Positions 15,215 through 24,192 of a stretch of DNA of 44,198 bases are shown in pieces. Positions within the stretch are counted from its first letter, which is position 1. Each line of letters opens with the position of its first letter. Source of the stretch: CAZMGG01 sp964565715 (lineage in GTDB: Bacteria > Planctomycetota > UBA1135 > UBA2386). The notes under the pieces are model-generated. The model was not told the origin of the DNA. It worked only from the letters and a program-made list of their open reading frames with translations, and ran no database searches. A program made the position numbers and the translations under genes. The stretch lies in the NCBI GenBank assembly GCA_964565715.1, contig CAZMGG010000036.1:1-44198 (forward strand). Reading direction: 5' to 3'.

Positions 15215-17160
15215 GTCGCGGCGTCTCCGGGCGCCGCCGGGCCAGTGCTCTGCTTCAGGTGGCTCTCGAACAGCATCGCCGCCACCCGGATCAGGTCCTT
15301 CTCGGTGATGATCCCGACCAGGCGGTTGTCGTCCTCCACCACCGGCAGCGAGCCGACCTTGTGCTTGCGCATCACCTCGATCGCCTCCAGCGTCGGCGTC
15401 GACGGCCGCACGGTGACCGGGTTCTGCTTCATGATCTCGCGCACCGCCACGTTCTCGCGGTCCTCGCCCTTCATGCCCTGGCCGACCAGGCGCAGCAGCG
15501 AACGGTGCGAGACGAGGCCGACCAGGCGGCCGTTGGCGTCCTCCACCGGCACGTGCCGGATGTGGCGCCAGTCCATCAGGCTGGCCGCCAGGTCGACGAC
15601 GTCCTCGGGATGCACGGTGAACAGGTCGGTGGTCATGAACTGGCCCACCTGCAGGTAGCTCTCGCGCCAGCCCTCGAACTCGGCGACGTCGGCGAGCTCC
15701 CAGGTGTGCACCGGCTCGTTGGTGCGCTGCCGGGCGATGGTGGCGCGGACCAGCGCGCACATGCGCTGGTCGCGGGTGCCCTTGTCGCCCATCGCCGCCA
15801 CCGAGTCGAGCACCCAGCGGGCGCCGGTGCGACCACGGCGGGCGCGTTCCTCGAAGACGCCGAGGTAGCGGTCGATGTCGCCGCCATCGAGGCCGGCGTC
15901 GGTCAGGCCCGCCCGCGCCACCGGCAGCAGGTGGTCCAGCACCAGGGTCTGCGCCGCGTACTCCTTGCCGTGGAACCAGGTCAGGTGCGACTGCAGGCCG
16001 AGCCGCGCCGCCGCCACGAAGTTGCTGTGGGCGTCGTCGAAGCTCATCACCTTGCTGACGTCGGGCACCTCCCGCGACAGCGCCGCCATCAGCCCGTAGA
16101 AGAACGCCGCGTTGGCGATCTCGTCGAGCACCGTCGGCCCCGCCGGCAGGGCCCGGGCCTCGATGCGCAGGTGCGGCTTGCCGCCGCCGATGCCGTAGCA
16201 GGCGCGGTTCCAGCGATAGACCGTGCCGTTGTGCAGCCGCAGCGCGGTCAGCGCCGGCACGCCGCCGCGATCCAGCACCGCCTCGGGGTCTTCGTCGATG
16301 TCGGTGGCCAGCAGCAGCCGGAAGCGGGCGATGTCCTCGCGGAAGATCTCCAGCACCGACTTCTTGATCCAGCCGTCGCCGAAGTTGACCCGCGTGCGCC
16401 GGCCGCGGGCCTGCTCGCTGGCCGAGCGCGCGTCCACCGACTGCTGGAACAGCGCCACCCGCGTCTCGCGCCACAGCCGCCGGCCCAGCAGGATCGGCGA
16501 GTTGGTCGCCGCCGCCAGCACCGGCCCGGTGATCGCCTGGGCCAGGTTGTAGAGGTCGGCGAACTCGTCCGGCGCCACCTGGAAGTGCACCTGGAAGCTG
16601 GTGTTGCAGGACTCGAGCATGACGTTGTCGTGCGTCATGTCGAGCTCGTCGACGCCCTTCAGCCGGAAGTGGAAGATGCCGCCGCGCTGGTTGGTGATCG
16701 CCTGGTTCAGCGCCAGGAAGCGCGGGTTCTGCACCATGCTGTCCAGCGTCAGGTCCTGCCGCCGCAGCGTCGGCAGGATGCCCGCCATCACCATGCCGTA
16801 GCCGAGGTCCTCGGCGGCCTGGCGCGCCTTCTCCACCAGCCCGCAGAGCTCCTTCTCCAGCGCCGACAGGCAGCGGCCGCCGAACTCATGCGGCGTGCAG
16901 TTGGCCTCCAGGTTGAACTGCGCCAGCTCGTAGGTGAACTGCTTGTCGCCGAGCTTCTGCAGCACCTGGTCGACGCCGCACCACGGCCGGCCGGCGCGAT
17001 CGACCAGGAACATCTCCTGCTCGGCGCCGATCCGGCGGATGCCGGTCTCGAAGCGGCCCTCGGAAAGCATCCGTTCCAGCGCGTGCACGTCGCGCAGGAT
17101 CGCCTTCATGAAGGCGCGGAGCTGGGAATCGGATGCACCCTGTACGTCGTGACGGCCCAT
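15211..17160 (-). CDS. GCS2-family glutamate-cysteine ligase-like protein with CBS domain pair
   Basis: A 649-residue fusion. Residues about 15-400 are a glutamate-cysteine ligase family 2 (GCS2) catalytic domain: IGAEQEMFLVD is the ATP/glutamate motif, followed by FNLEANCTPH, NTSFQVHFQV, NSPILLGRRLWRE and HLRIEARALPAGPT. Family members form an ATP-dependent amide bond on an amino acid side chain; not all are true glutathione enzymes. Residues about 505-640 are two CBS motifs (FMTTDLFTVHPEDVV and REIMKQNPVTVRPSTPTLE), which normally bind adenine nucleotides and regulate the attached enzyme. The ATG at 17160 is chosen because the frame before it (to 17298) has no conserved character. The coupled downstream gene is an aspartoacylase-like hydrolase. 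Substrate unknown; true gamma-glutamylcysteine synthesis is only one option. Confidence 0.88.
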   Translation of the reverse strand: MGRHDVQGASDSQLRAFMKAILRDVHALERMLSEGRFETGIRRIGAEQEMFLVDRAGRPWCGVDQVLQKLGDKQFTYELAQFNLEANCTPHEFGGRCLSALEKELCGLVEKARQAAEDLGYGMVMAGILPTLRRQDLTLDSMVQNPRFLALNQAITNQRGGIFHFRLKGVDELDMTHDNVMLESCNTSFQVHFQVAPDEFADLYNLAQAITGPVLAAATNSPILLGRRLWRETRVALFQQSVDARSASEQARGRRTRVNFGDGWIKKSVLEIFREDIARFRLLLATDIDEDPEAVLDRGGVPALTALRLHNGTVYRWNRACYGIGGGKPHLRIEARALPAGPTVLDEIANAAFFYGLMAALSREVPDVSKVMSFDDAHSNFVAAARLGLQSHLTWFHGKEYAAQTLVLDHLLPVARAGLTDAGLDGGDIDRYLGVFEERARRGRTGARWVLDSVAAMGDKGTRDQRMCALVRATIARQRTNEPVHTWELADVAEFEGWRESYLQVGQFMTTDLFTVHPEDVVDLAASLMDWRHIRHVPVEDANGRLVGLVSHRSLLRLVGQGMKGEDRENVAVREIMKQNPVTVRPSTPTLEAIEVMRKHKVGSLPVVEDDNRLVGIITEKDLIRVAAMLFESHLKQSTGPAAPGDAAT

Positions 17161-17428
17161 GCGGAATCCGGTGGCGGCTGGCGAGCGGCGCTGAGGATAG
17201 CAGCGACCTGCACCGGTCCCAGGACACTCCGGGGAATGCGGCGGCACGTGCCCGGACTCGAGCGGGAACCATGCCTGATCCGTAACCCGTTTATTCACAG
17301 CCAGTTACATGGCATCCTAGGCCTCGAGGGAGGCGCCGACGCCTGCCCGACCCACGGCTTCCCCACTTTCATGACCCGCGCTGCCGCCGATCCGCGAGAA
17401 TGCCCGCGCCGCTCTCCTCAGGAACGCC

Positions 17429-18253
17429 ATCGTCCATCCCTCGACCATTGTCCATCCCACGGCCCTCGTTCATCCGGATGCACGCCTGGGTCAGGGCGTC
17501 CACATCGGCGCCTACGCGTGCGTGGAGGCGGGCGCGATCCTCGGCGATGGGGTGCATCTGGCCGAGCACGCCGTCGTGCGCGCCGGCAGCGTGCTCGGCA
17601 CGGCCGTGCGCATCGACAGCTTTGCGGTGATCGGCGGCGCGCCGCAGATGCACGCCTTCGACCACGCCATCCGCAGTGGCGTCCGCATCGGCAACGGCAC
17701 CGTGATCCGCGAGCACGTCAGCGTCCATCGTGCCACCCAGGCCGGCCAGGACACCCTGATCGGCGCCCACGGCCTGCTGATGGCCGGCAGCCACGTCGGC
17801 CACGACTGCCGCATCGGCGACCACGTCACGCTGGCCAACAACGTCATGCTGGCGGGCCACGTCGAGGTCTTCGACTTCGTCTTCCTCGGCGGCGGCGCCG
17901 GCGTGCACCAGTTCGTCCGCATCGGCGAGGGCGCCATGGTCGGCGGCAACGCCTCGATCTCCTGCGATCTGCCGCCGTTCACCATGGCCGCCCAGCGCAA
18001 CGAGCTCTACGGCCTCAACCTGGTCGGCCTGCGCCGGCGCAGCTTCTCCCCGGAGAGCATCGCCGACCTGAAGCTGTGCTTCCAGGCGATGTACGCGACC
18101 CTCGGCGACCTGCGCAAGCGCGCCGCCGGCATGGACGACCAGTGCGGCAGCACCGCGGCAGGCCGTTCCTTCCTCGGTTTCTTCGCCGGCGGCCGCCGTG
18201 GTTTCGCCGGACCCCGCCGCTGGCACGATGGCGGCCATCGCCCCCGCGACTGA
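17429..18253 (+). CDS. lpxA: UDP-N-acetylglucosamine acyltransferase (LpxA), start uncertain
   Basis: A left-handed beta-helix acyltransferase that adds the first 3-hydroxyacyl chain to UDP-GlcNAc in lipid A synthesis. Hexapeptide repeats begin in this frame with IVHPTALVHPDARLGQG and continue through IREHVSVHRAT, SHVGHDCRIGDHV (with the expected catalytic histidine), LANNVMLAGHVEV and GAGVHQFVRIGEGAMVGGN; the helical C-terminal domain follows. The in-frame GTG at 17522 would cut off the first helix coils. Between the upstream stop (17372-17374) and 17522 there is no ATG, GTG or TTG in frame, only CTG (17381), ATC (17429) and ATT (17447). The CAGGA at 17419-17423 favours ATC 17429. An indel after the out-of-frame ATG at 17400 is the alternative. 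The enzyme implies a lipid A-containing outer membrane. Confidence 0.88.
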   Translation: MVHPSTIVHPTALVHPDARLGQGVHIGAYACVEAGAILGDGVHLAEHAVVRAGSVLGTAVRIDSFAVIGGAPQMHAFDHAIRSGVRIGNGTVIREHVSVHRATQAGQDTLIGAHGLLMAGSHVGHDCRIGDHVTLANNVMLAGHVEVFDFVFLGGGAGVHQFVRIGEGAMVGGNASISCDLPPFTMAAQRNELYGLNLVGLRRRSFSPESIADLKLCFQAMYATLGDLRKRAAGMDDQCGSTAAGRSFLGFFAGGRRGFAGPRRWHDGGHRPRD

Positions 18254-18288
18254 ACGCCCCCTAGTTCCCCCACAGTCCCCGCCGCCCG

Positions 18289-19524
18289 ATGTCCGCCCCA
18301 CCCAGCTCGCCCGCCGCCAGCCGCCTCGGCGCGACCATGGTGCTGCTGCTGGCCGCCGGCGCCGCCGCGCAGACGGTGCACGTGGTCGGCCCCGGCGGCC
18401 ATGCGCGGATCGGCGACGCCATCGCGCTCGCCACCGCCGGTGACGTCATCCAGGTGGCGCCCGGCAGCTACCCGCCGTTCACCCTCGACAAGGCGCTCAG
18501 CATCGTCGCCGCGGCCGGCGCCTTGGTGACGCCGCCCACCTTCGGTTCGGGCAGCGTGCGTCTGCGGCCGCCCGCCGGCACCACCGCCACGCTGGCCGGG
18601 CTGACCTTCCAGCCGCCGGTGTTCACCTGGTCCACCATGGAAGTGCGGATCGAACGCGGCACCGTGGCCTGCACCGACTGCGTGTTCGAGGCGCCGGCGC
18701 AGTTCACCGTCGCGGGTCTCCACGTCGAGAACGCCACCGCGGTGCTCGAGCGCTGCACGCTGCTCGGCAACGGCGTGCTCGCCAACCGCGCCGGCGTCTA
18801 CAACGCCGGCCTGTCGGCGCGGAACGCCGCGGTGTTCGCCAGCGACTGCACCATGCGCGGCAGCCACACCGCCTTCGACAGCTACGGCGGCGCCGGCGAG
18901 GGCGTGCGGCTCAGCGCCGCCACCGGGCAGTTCGTGCGCTGCACCATCGAGGGTGGCCGCCGGCCGTCCTGCCTCGCCAACGGTCCCGCGCCGGGCGTGC
19001 TCACGATCGGCGCCTGTGACCTCTGGCTCGCCGACTGCACGGTGCGCGGCGGCGCCGACGCCTGCGGCACCGGCGAGGTGGGCCTGCGCCACGCTGCCAC
19101 CGCGCCGGCGCAGCTCGCGCGCACGACGCTGCGCGGCGGCGTCGGCAGCACCGGCACCGCCGCGCCGTCGGTCGGCCCGACAGTCACCGCCCCGCTGCTC
19201 GGCCTGTCGGGCGCCACCATGCCCATGCTCGGCGGCGCGCCCTGGTCGATCCCGTTCCAGACCGAACCGCACTGGCCGCTGTTCGTGCTGGTCGGCTTCG
19301 ACCTGCTGGCCCGCAACGAGCCGCTGGTGGCCGAACCGGTGCTGCTGCACGGCGGCCTCGGCACGCTGGCGGTGCTGGTGGCCGACGCGGCGGGCCAGGC
19401 GCCCTTCCAGACCACGGTGCCGGCCAACCCGGCGCTGCGGCACGCCCGCGTGTTCGTGCAGGGCGTGACCTGGCAGGCGCTGCCGCTGCACACCGCACCG
19501 CCGCTCGGCGGCAACGTCCGCTGA
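18289..19524 (+). CDS. Secreted right-handed beta-helix-like protein
   Basis: A 411-residue exported protein. The N-terminus has a signal peptide (RLGATMVLLLAAGAAAQ). VHVVGPGGHARIGDAIALA and DVIQVAPGSYPPFTLDKALSI are the standard opening of pectate-lyase-like parallel beta-helix proteins. Paired-cysteine repeats follow (TVACTDCVFEAP, AVLERCTLLGNG, VFASDCTMRGSHT, QFVRCTIEGG, LWLADCTVRGG). The final 110 residues (VFVQGVTWQALPLHTAPPL) resemble the C-terminal modules of the RCC1-type proteins nearby. No catalytic residues could be identified, so enzymatic activity is unproven. It begins 36 bases after lpxA and is convergent with the RCC1 gene at 19533. Confidence 0.8.
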   Translation: MSAPPSSPAASRLGATMVLLLAAGAAAQTVHVVGPGGHARIGDAIALATAGDVIQVAPGSYPPFTLDKALSIVAAAGALVTPPTFGSGSVRLRPPAGTTATLAGLTFQPPVFTWSTMEVRIERGTVACTDCVFEAPAQFTVAGLHVENATAVLERCTLLGNGVLANRAGVYNAGLSARNAAVFASDCTMRGSHTAFDSYGGAGEGVRLSAATGQFVRCTIEGGRRPSCLANGPAPGVLTIGACDLWLADCTVRGGADACGTGEVGLRHAATAPAQLARTTLRGGVGSTGTAAPSVGPTVTAPLLGLSGATMPMLGGAPWSIPFQTEPHWPLFVLVGFDLLARNEPLVAEPVLLHGGLGTLAVLVADAAGQAPFQTTVPANPALRHARVFVQGVTWQALPLHTAPPLGGNVR

Positions 19525-19532
19525 CCGGGGCC

Positions 19533-21716
19533 CTATCGTCCGCCGACCACGCCGGTCATGGCCGCCGACAGCACCGCGCCCAGCGCGTTCGCCGGCGGAT
19601 CCAGCACCAGGGCCTGCTGGTGGAACGACAGCCCCAGCAGTGCCGGCGCGGTCGGCAACGCCACCGACCAGATCGCCTGCATGCCGCCGCCCAGCACCAG
19701 ATCGACGGCGTCGTCCTGCACCTGCAGGAAGCAGCCCGGCGCGCCGACCCCGGCCAGCGACACCGGCAGCGGCCCCCACGACGACGTGCTGCGACCGAGC
19801 CCGGTGATCAGGAACGCCGCGTCCAGCGGCAGGTCGAACAGCCGCACGGCGAACGGCGCGCCGAGCCGCGGCGTGTCGCGCGGCACCAACCGCGTCACCT
19901 GCCGGCTGCCGGCGCAGCCCTCGGCGATCCGACGGTAGCTGCCTGACACGCCGATCCGGCCGACGTTCACGCCGCTGCCCCCGTCCACCTCGACGAAGCC
20001 CAGCCCCGGCGGCAGTTCCGGCACCGCGTTCTGCCGCTGCTGGTCCGAACCCCACGCCACCACCACGCCATCCGAACGCCGGGCGCAGTTGGCCGCAATC
20101 TGCACGTAGACGAGACCCGGCGGCAGCGGCGGCACCAGGCTCTCCGACGACAGGCCGAAGCCCACCGCCGTGCCATCGCTGCGCAGCGCCACGCTGTGCT
20201 CCAGTCCCGCCGCGACGGCCACGTAGCGCAGCCCCGGCGGCAGCACCGGCACCGTGCACTGTCCCCAGGCGTTGTCGCCGAACGCCGCCACCATGCCGTC
20301 CGAGCGCAGCGCCAGCGAGTGGCGGAAGCCCGCCGCCAGCGCCGTCCAGGTCACGCCCGCCGGCAGCGCCGGCACGTTGCACTGGCCGCCGTGGTTGGCG
20401 CCGAACGCCACCACGCGGCCGTCGGAACGGCGGCAGAGCGTGTGGCCGCTGCCGGTGGCGACCTCGACGTAGGTGACCCCGCCCGGCAGCGCCGGCACGT
20501 TCCGCTGGCCGTACAGATTGCTGCCCCAGGTCACCACCGCGCCGTTGTCCAGCACGCCTGCACCGTGCTGGCCGCCGAGATCGAACTGCACCCAGACCGT
20601 TCCCGGCGGCTGCGGCGGCGGCGGCACGCTGCCCGTGCTGCGATCGCCCCAGCCGACCAGTTCGCCGTCCGACCGCAGCGCCACGGTGGCGTAGCCGGAG
20701 GTGGCGATGCGCCGCCATTCGAGCCCCGGCGGCAGTGCCGCGGCGTTGCACTGGCCGCGGGAATCGTCGCCGAAGCACAGCACCCGGCCGTCGGAACGGC
20801 GCACCAGGCTGTGCCGGCTGCCGCACGCCACCGCGGTGTAGACGAGACCCGGCGGCAGCGGCGGCACGTCGAGCTGGCCCTGCTGGTTGTCGCCGATGCC
20901 GATCACCTGGCCATCGGAACGGAGCAGCAGGCTGTGCGCGGCGCGCGGCGTGTAGGCCTCGCCGCCGGCGGCCACCTGCAGGTAGCGCAGGCCCGGCGGC
21001 AGCGCCGGCACCGTGCTCTCGCCAGACGTGTTGCTGCCCCAGCCCACCGCCGTGCCGTCGGTGCGCAGCGCGATGCCGTGACCGACGCCGACGCTGACCT
21101 GGAAGAAGCTGTTGCCCGTGGGCGGCGTGCCGAACGGGAGTCCGTGGCCCACCAGCACGCCGTCGGCGCGCACGCCGAACCAGGCGTCGTCGGTGATGGC
21201 GAGATCGATCCACGGCGCGCCGGGCGGCGCCACGGGACCGCTGCCGCGCAGCATGAGCCGGCCCCACACCGCGATCCCGCCGTCGCTGCGGGCCGCGGCC
21301 CCGGACTCGGCGCTGGCCGCCATCCTGGTGAAGACGACGCCCGGGGGCAGCGCCGGCACGTCGGTCTGGAACGAACTGTTGTCGCCCCACGCCAGCACGC
21401 GGCCGTCCGACCGCAACGCCTGCACGTGGCTGCGGCCGAGGGCGACGGCCTGATACGTGGTGCCCGGCGGCAGCGGCGGCGGCTCGCCGGCATTCCAGCC
21501 CCAGGTGGCGACGCTGCCGTTCCCGCGCACGGCCGCCGACAGTCCGCCGCCGCCGGCGAACGCGGTGAAGTCGGTGGCGCCGGCGAGCTGGGTGTCGAAC
21601 AGGGTGCCGCCGAACGAGAGGACCTGCGACGGTGCCTGCGCGGGGATGGTGCCGGCGCCGAGGGCGAGGAACGGGCCCAGTGCAACGGGCAGGAGACGAG
21701 CCGAGAAGCGATGCAT
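19533..21716 (-). CDS. Secreted RCC1-repeat beta-propeller protein
   Basis: A 727-residue protein with a signal peptide (FSARLLPVALGPFLALGAGT, then IPAQA). It contains about 13 RCC1-like repeats of roughly 43 residues. The repeat unit reads approximately LRSDG-x-VVAFGDN-x-x-GQCNVPALPPGV-x-Y-x-x-VAAG-x-x-HS. A repeat-free C-terminal module of about 150 residues follows (EGCAGSRQVTRLVPRD, DAAFLITGLG, GAPGCFLQV, LSFHQQALVLDPPANALGA) and is shared with the paralogue at 27052. RCC1 repeats fold as seven-bladed propellers; 13 repeats would make about two. Secreted bacterial copies probably serve adhesion or binding, but none is characterised enough to name a ligand. Confidence 0.88.
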   Translation of the reverse strand: MHRFSARLLPVALGPFLALGAGTIPAQAPSQVLSFGGTLFDTQLAGATDFTAFAGGGGLSAAVRGNGSVATWGWNAGEPPPLPPGTTYQAVALGRSHVQALRSDGRVLAWGDNSSFQTDVPALPPGVVFTRMAASAESGAAARSDGGIAVWGRLMLRGSGPVAPPGAPWIDLAITDDAWFGVRADGVLVGHGLPFGTPPTGNSFFQVSVGVGHGIALRTDGTAVGWGSNTSGESTVPALPPGLRYLQVAAGGEAYTPRAAHSLLLRSDGQVIGIGDNQQGQLDVPPLPPGLVYTAVACGSRHSLVRRSDGRVLCFGDDSRGQCNAAALPPGLEWRRIATSGYATVALRSDGELVGWGDRSTGSVPPPPQPPGTVWVQFDLGGQHGAGVLDNGAVVTWGSNLYGQRNVPALPGGVTYVEVATGSGHTLCRRSDGRVVAFGANHGGQCNVPALPAGVTWTALAAGFRHSLALRSDGMVAAFGDNAWGQCTVPVLPPGLRYVAVAAGLEHSVALRSDGTAVGFGLSSESLVPPLPPGLVYVQIAANCARRSDGVVVAWGSDQQRQNAVPELPPGLGFVEVDGGSGVNVGRIGVSGSYRRIAEGCAGSRQVTRLVPRDTPRLGAPFAVRLFDLPLDAAFLITGLGRSTSSWGPLPVSLAGVGAPGCFLQVQDDAVDLVLGGGMQAIWSVALPTAPALLGLSFHQQALVLDPPANALGAVLSAAMTGVVGGR

Positions 21717-21795
21717 GGCGCAGGCGCAGAAGGTAGCCGAACCGATCGCTTGATGGGCTCGATGGGCCGGCAGCGCGTGAGCCCCAGCGCCGCGG

Positions 21796-22965
21796 CTAGA
21801 ACCGGAGCAGCGCGAATCGCAGTTCCATGGTCGAGGTGACGCCGATCGGCCCCAGGGCCACGCACGAGAACAACGCCGCCCACCACCAGCGCGGGTGGGC
21901 GCGGACCACGTCCCCCAGGGCCGACAGGCGGCCGCGATGGTGGCTCCAGGCCAGCAGGAGCAGCCATTGGTCCAGCAGGAGGCAGCCGATCCACCGTTGG
22001 TAGTCGAAGCCGAGCAGGAACAGGGGCAGGCCCAGCAGGCCGGACAGGGGCAGCAGGCGGCCGTGACGCGGCCCGCCCCGGAGCACGTGCGACCAGGCGC
22101 GGACGGTCATCACCCAGATCGGCCAGCCCACCACGGCGAGGATCAGGAGATGGCGCAGGGTGCGCCACGACAGTCGCTGCACGGTCAGCGCCAGGTTCTC
22201 CTGGAACCCCATCCAGTACAGCTCGGTGAAACCGGCGGGCACGCTGCCGTCGGGCGAGCGCATCGACAGGTGGGCCGCCAGTTCGGCCATCGTGACCGCG
22301 GGCTGGCCGCAGACGAGCACCAGCAGGAGGCTGATCGCCGTCACGCCGGCGAACGCCGCCGGCCCCACCGGGGCGACGCCGCGGCTGCGGCACATCGCGT
22401 ACCAGAGCACGCCGATGGTGGGCAACTGCAGGAAGATGGCGATCTCGTGGATGCAGAGCTGCAGCGACGCCAGCGGCAGCACCAGGAGGGTCCAGCGTCC
22501 ACCGGCGAGGAGAAGGGTCACGGCCAGGCCGGTCGCCAGGTAGTTGAGCTGGTCAAAGCGGCCCGCGTCGTGCGCCCATTGGGCGATCGTGAACGGCGCC
22601 AGCAGGAACAGCAGCAGCCACCGGTGGAGGCCGGGGTCACGACTCCGCGACCAGAGGCAGGCCGCGGCCGCAACCAGCGCCCCCACCAGCAGGCCGAGCA
22701 CCAGCAGCGACACGTTGCGGACCGCCTGCTCGGACACCGGGCCGGGACCGAGGACCCAGCCGGGCAGGCCTCGCTTCAGGAAGCCGAACTCGTAGTCGAC
22801 GAGCCAGCAGCTGCGGATCCAGGGGCTGATGCCGTCGTACTGCCGCCAGGCGGCGAAGACCGCCAGCGCTCCCAGGGCGACCGCCGGCCAGCGCCAGCGA
22901 CCGCGGCTGCGCACCTCGAGGTCGGTTCCAGGTCGGCGGTGGGCTGCGTCCGGGGTCAATGGCAC
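21796..22965 (-). CDS. Polytopic membrane protein of unknown function
   Basis: A 389-residue integral membrane protein with about 8-10 hydrophobic segments, starting at GTG 22965. Notable conserved-looking residues are DYEFGFLKRGLPGWVLG near the first membrane helix and GFDYQRWIG late in the protein. Similar charged motifs occur in polytopic membrane proteins linked to polysaccharide or lipid-linked sugar processing, but I cannot name a family. It is followed, 79 bases away, by the secreted RCC1 gene in the same direction, so the two may be co-transcribed. There is no ATG near the N-terminus. Confidence 0.75.
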   Translation of the reverse strand: MPLTPDAAHRRPGTDLEVRSRGRWRWPAVALGALAVFAAWRQYDGISPWIRSCWLVDYEFGFLKRGLPGWVLGPGPVSEQAVRNVSLLVLGLLVGALVAAAACLWSRSRDPGLHRWLLLFLLAPFTIAQWAHDAGRFDQLNYLATGLAVTLLLAGGRWTLLVLPLASLQLCIHEIAIFLQLPTIGVLWYAMCRSRGVAPVGPAAFAGVTAISLLLVLVCGQPAVTMAELAAHLSMRSPDGSVPAGFTELYWMGFQENLALTVQRLSWRTLRHLLILAVVGWPIWVMTVRAWSHVLRGGPRHGRLLPLSGLLGLPLFLLGFDYQRWIGCLLLDQWLLLLAWSHHRGRLSALGDVVRAHPRWWWAALFSCVALGPIGVTSTMELRFALLRF

Positions 22966-23077
22966 TCGCCGATGGCAGGAGACGACGACGACGCACGATG
23001 CTGGGCGGGCGCCGCCGCGTCAACCGACTTCGCCTTCGGGGCGGCGGTCGGCCGATGGGCCGCCGCCCCCGTCCGGA

Positions 23078-23083
23078 TACCGT
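23078..23083 (+). promoter_or_regulatory. Putative -10 element (TACCGT) of the alcohol dehydrogenase gene
   Basis: TACCGT ends 9 bases before the ATG at 23093, matching the spacing before 9828 and 12878. No -35 box or ribosome binding site is visible between it and the start codon. Confidence 0.3.
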
Positions 23084-23092
23084 GCCCGCCTG

Positions 23093-24184
23093 ATGGCCAC
23101 CACCGTCGCCGCCGTGTTCCCCGCTCCCGGCCGTCCGGTCGAACTGCGCGAGTTCCCGGTGCCCGACCTGGAGCCCGGCGCGGCCCTGCTGCAGGTGGCG
23201 GCCAGCGAGGTGTGCGGCACCGACGTGCACCTGCAGCAGGGCCGCCTGCAGGGCGTGCCCTATCCGCTGATCCCCGGCCACGTCGCCGCCGGCACGCTGG
23301 CGGCGGTGCGTGGCGAGCTGCGCGACGTCCACGGCGTGCCGCTGCGGGAAGGCGACGCGGTCACGTTCCTCGACGTGCACCGCACCTGCCATCGCTGCTG
23401 GCACTGCCTCGTCGCCAAGGCCAGCACGCGCTGCCCGGAACGGAAGGTCTACGGCATCACCTATGGTGCGGCCGACGGCCTGTGCGGCGGCTGGGCGGAA
23501 CTGCTGCACCTGAAGCCCGGCACGCGGGTGCTGCGGTTGCAGGGCACCGACGCCAGCACCTTCCTGGCCGGCGGCTGCAGCCTGCCGACGGCGCTGCACG
23601 GCCTCGAACGGGCCCGGATCGGCATCGGCGACGCCGCCCTGGTGCTGGGCACCGGACCGGTCGGCCTGTCGACGGTGGCGCTGCTGCGGGCCGCCGGTGC
23701 TGGCACCGTGCTGGCGATCGGCGCGCCTCTGCCGCGGTTGCAGGCGGCCACCAGGATGGGCGCCGACGCGGTGCTGGACTTCACCACGCAGACGGCGGCG
23801 GAGCGGGAGGAATGGGTGCGCGCGCACACCGGCGGACGCGGCGCCGATGTGGTGATCGAGGCCAGCGGCGCGCCCGCGGCGGTGGTGCAGGCGATGCGCT
23901 GCGCGCGGGATGCGGGCCGGGTGGTGGTGCTCGGCCAGTACACCGACCACGGCGAGATCGCCTTCAACCCGCATCGGGACCTCAATCGCAAGCACCTGGA
24001 GGTGCTGGGCTGCTGGGGCAGCGACTACTCGCACTTCCACCGGGCGGTGCAGGTGAGCGGGCACGCGACGCTGGGCGCGCCGTGGCGGCGGCTGCCGCTG
24101 CAGGAGTTCCCGCTTGCGGAGGTGGGCCGGGCGCTGCAGGCGGTGGCCGACGGCGCGGTCGTCAAGGCCATCGTGCGGCCCTGA
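23093..24184 (+). CDS. Zinc-dependent medium-chain alcohol dehydrogenase
   Basis: A 363-residue cytoplasmic NAD(P)-dependent oxidoreductase of the MDR superfamily. Catalytic zinc ligands are likely C41 in SEVCGTDVH, H63 in PLIPGHVAAG and C162 in GGCSLPTALHG. The structural zinc site is complete: C99, C102, C105 and C114 in TCHRCWHCLVAKASTRC. The cofactor loop is GTGPVG (186-191). The usual GHE motif is GHV here, so the glutamate that helps zinc exchange is missing. The substrate is unknown. The ATG at 23093 gives the normal family N-terminus; the open frame upstream is not conserved. It starts 127 bases from the divergent membrane-protein gene. Confidence 0.92.
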   Translation: MATTVAAVFPAPGRPVELREFPVPDLEPGAALLQVAASEVCGTDVHLQQGRLQGVPYPLIPGHVAAGTLAAVRGELRDVHGVPLREGDAVTFLDVHRTCHRCWHCLVAKASTRCPERKVYGITYGAADGLCGGWAELLHLKPGTRVLRLQGTDASTFLAGGCSLPTALHGLERARIGIGDAALVLGTGPVGLSTVALLRAAGAGTVLAIGAPLPRLQAATRMGADAVLDFTTQTAAEREEWVRAHTGGRGADVVIEASGAPAAVVQAMRCARDAGRVVVLGQYTDHGEIAFNPHRDLNRKHLEVLGCWGSDYSHFHRAVQVSGHATLGAPWRRLPLQEFPLAEVGRALQAVADGAVVKAIVRP

Positions 24185-24192
24185 GGGCCGCG

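Noticed and set aside
17161..17298. Longer N-terminus for the GCS2-CBS protein from an ATG at 17298
   Set aside because: The added 46 residues are rich in Pro, Arg and Cys with no family resemblance; the ATG at 17160 precedes the conserved domain directly.
18007..21390. A 1127-codon minus-strand frame across lpxA, the beta-helix gene and the RCC1 gene
   Set aside because: Composition is Arg/Gly/Ala-rich with no motif, while the real genes in other frames have signal peptides and family motifs.
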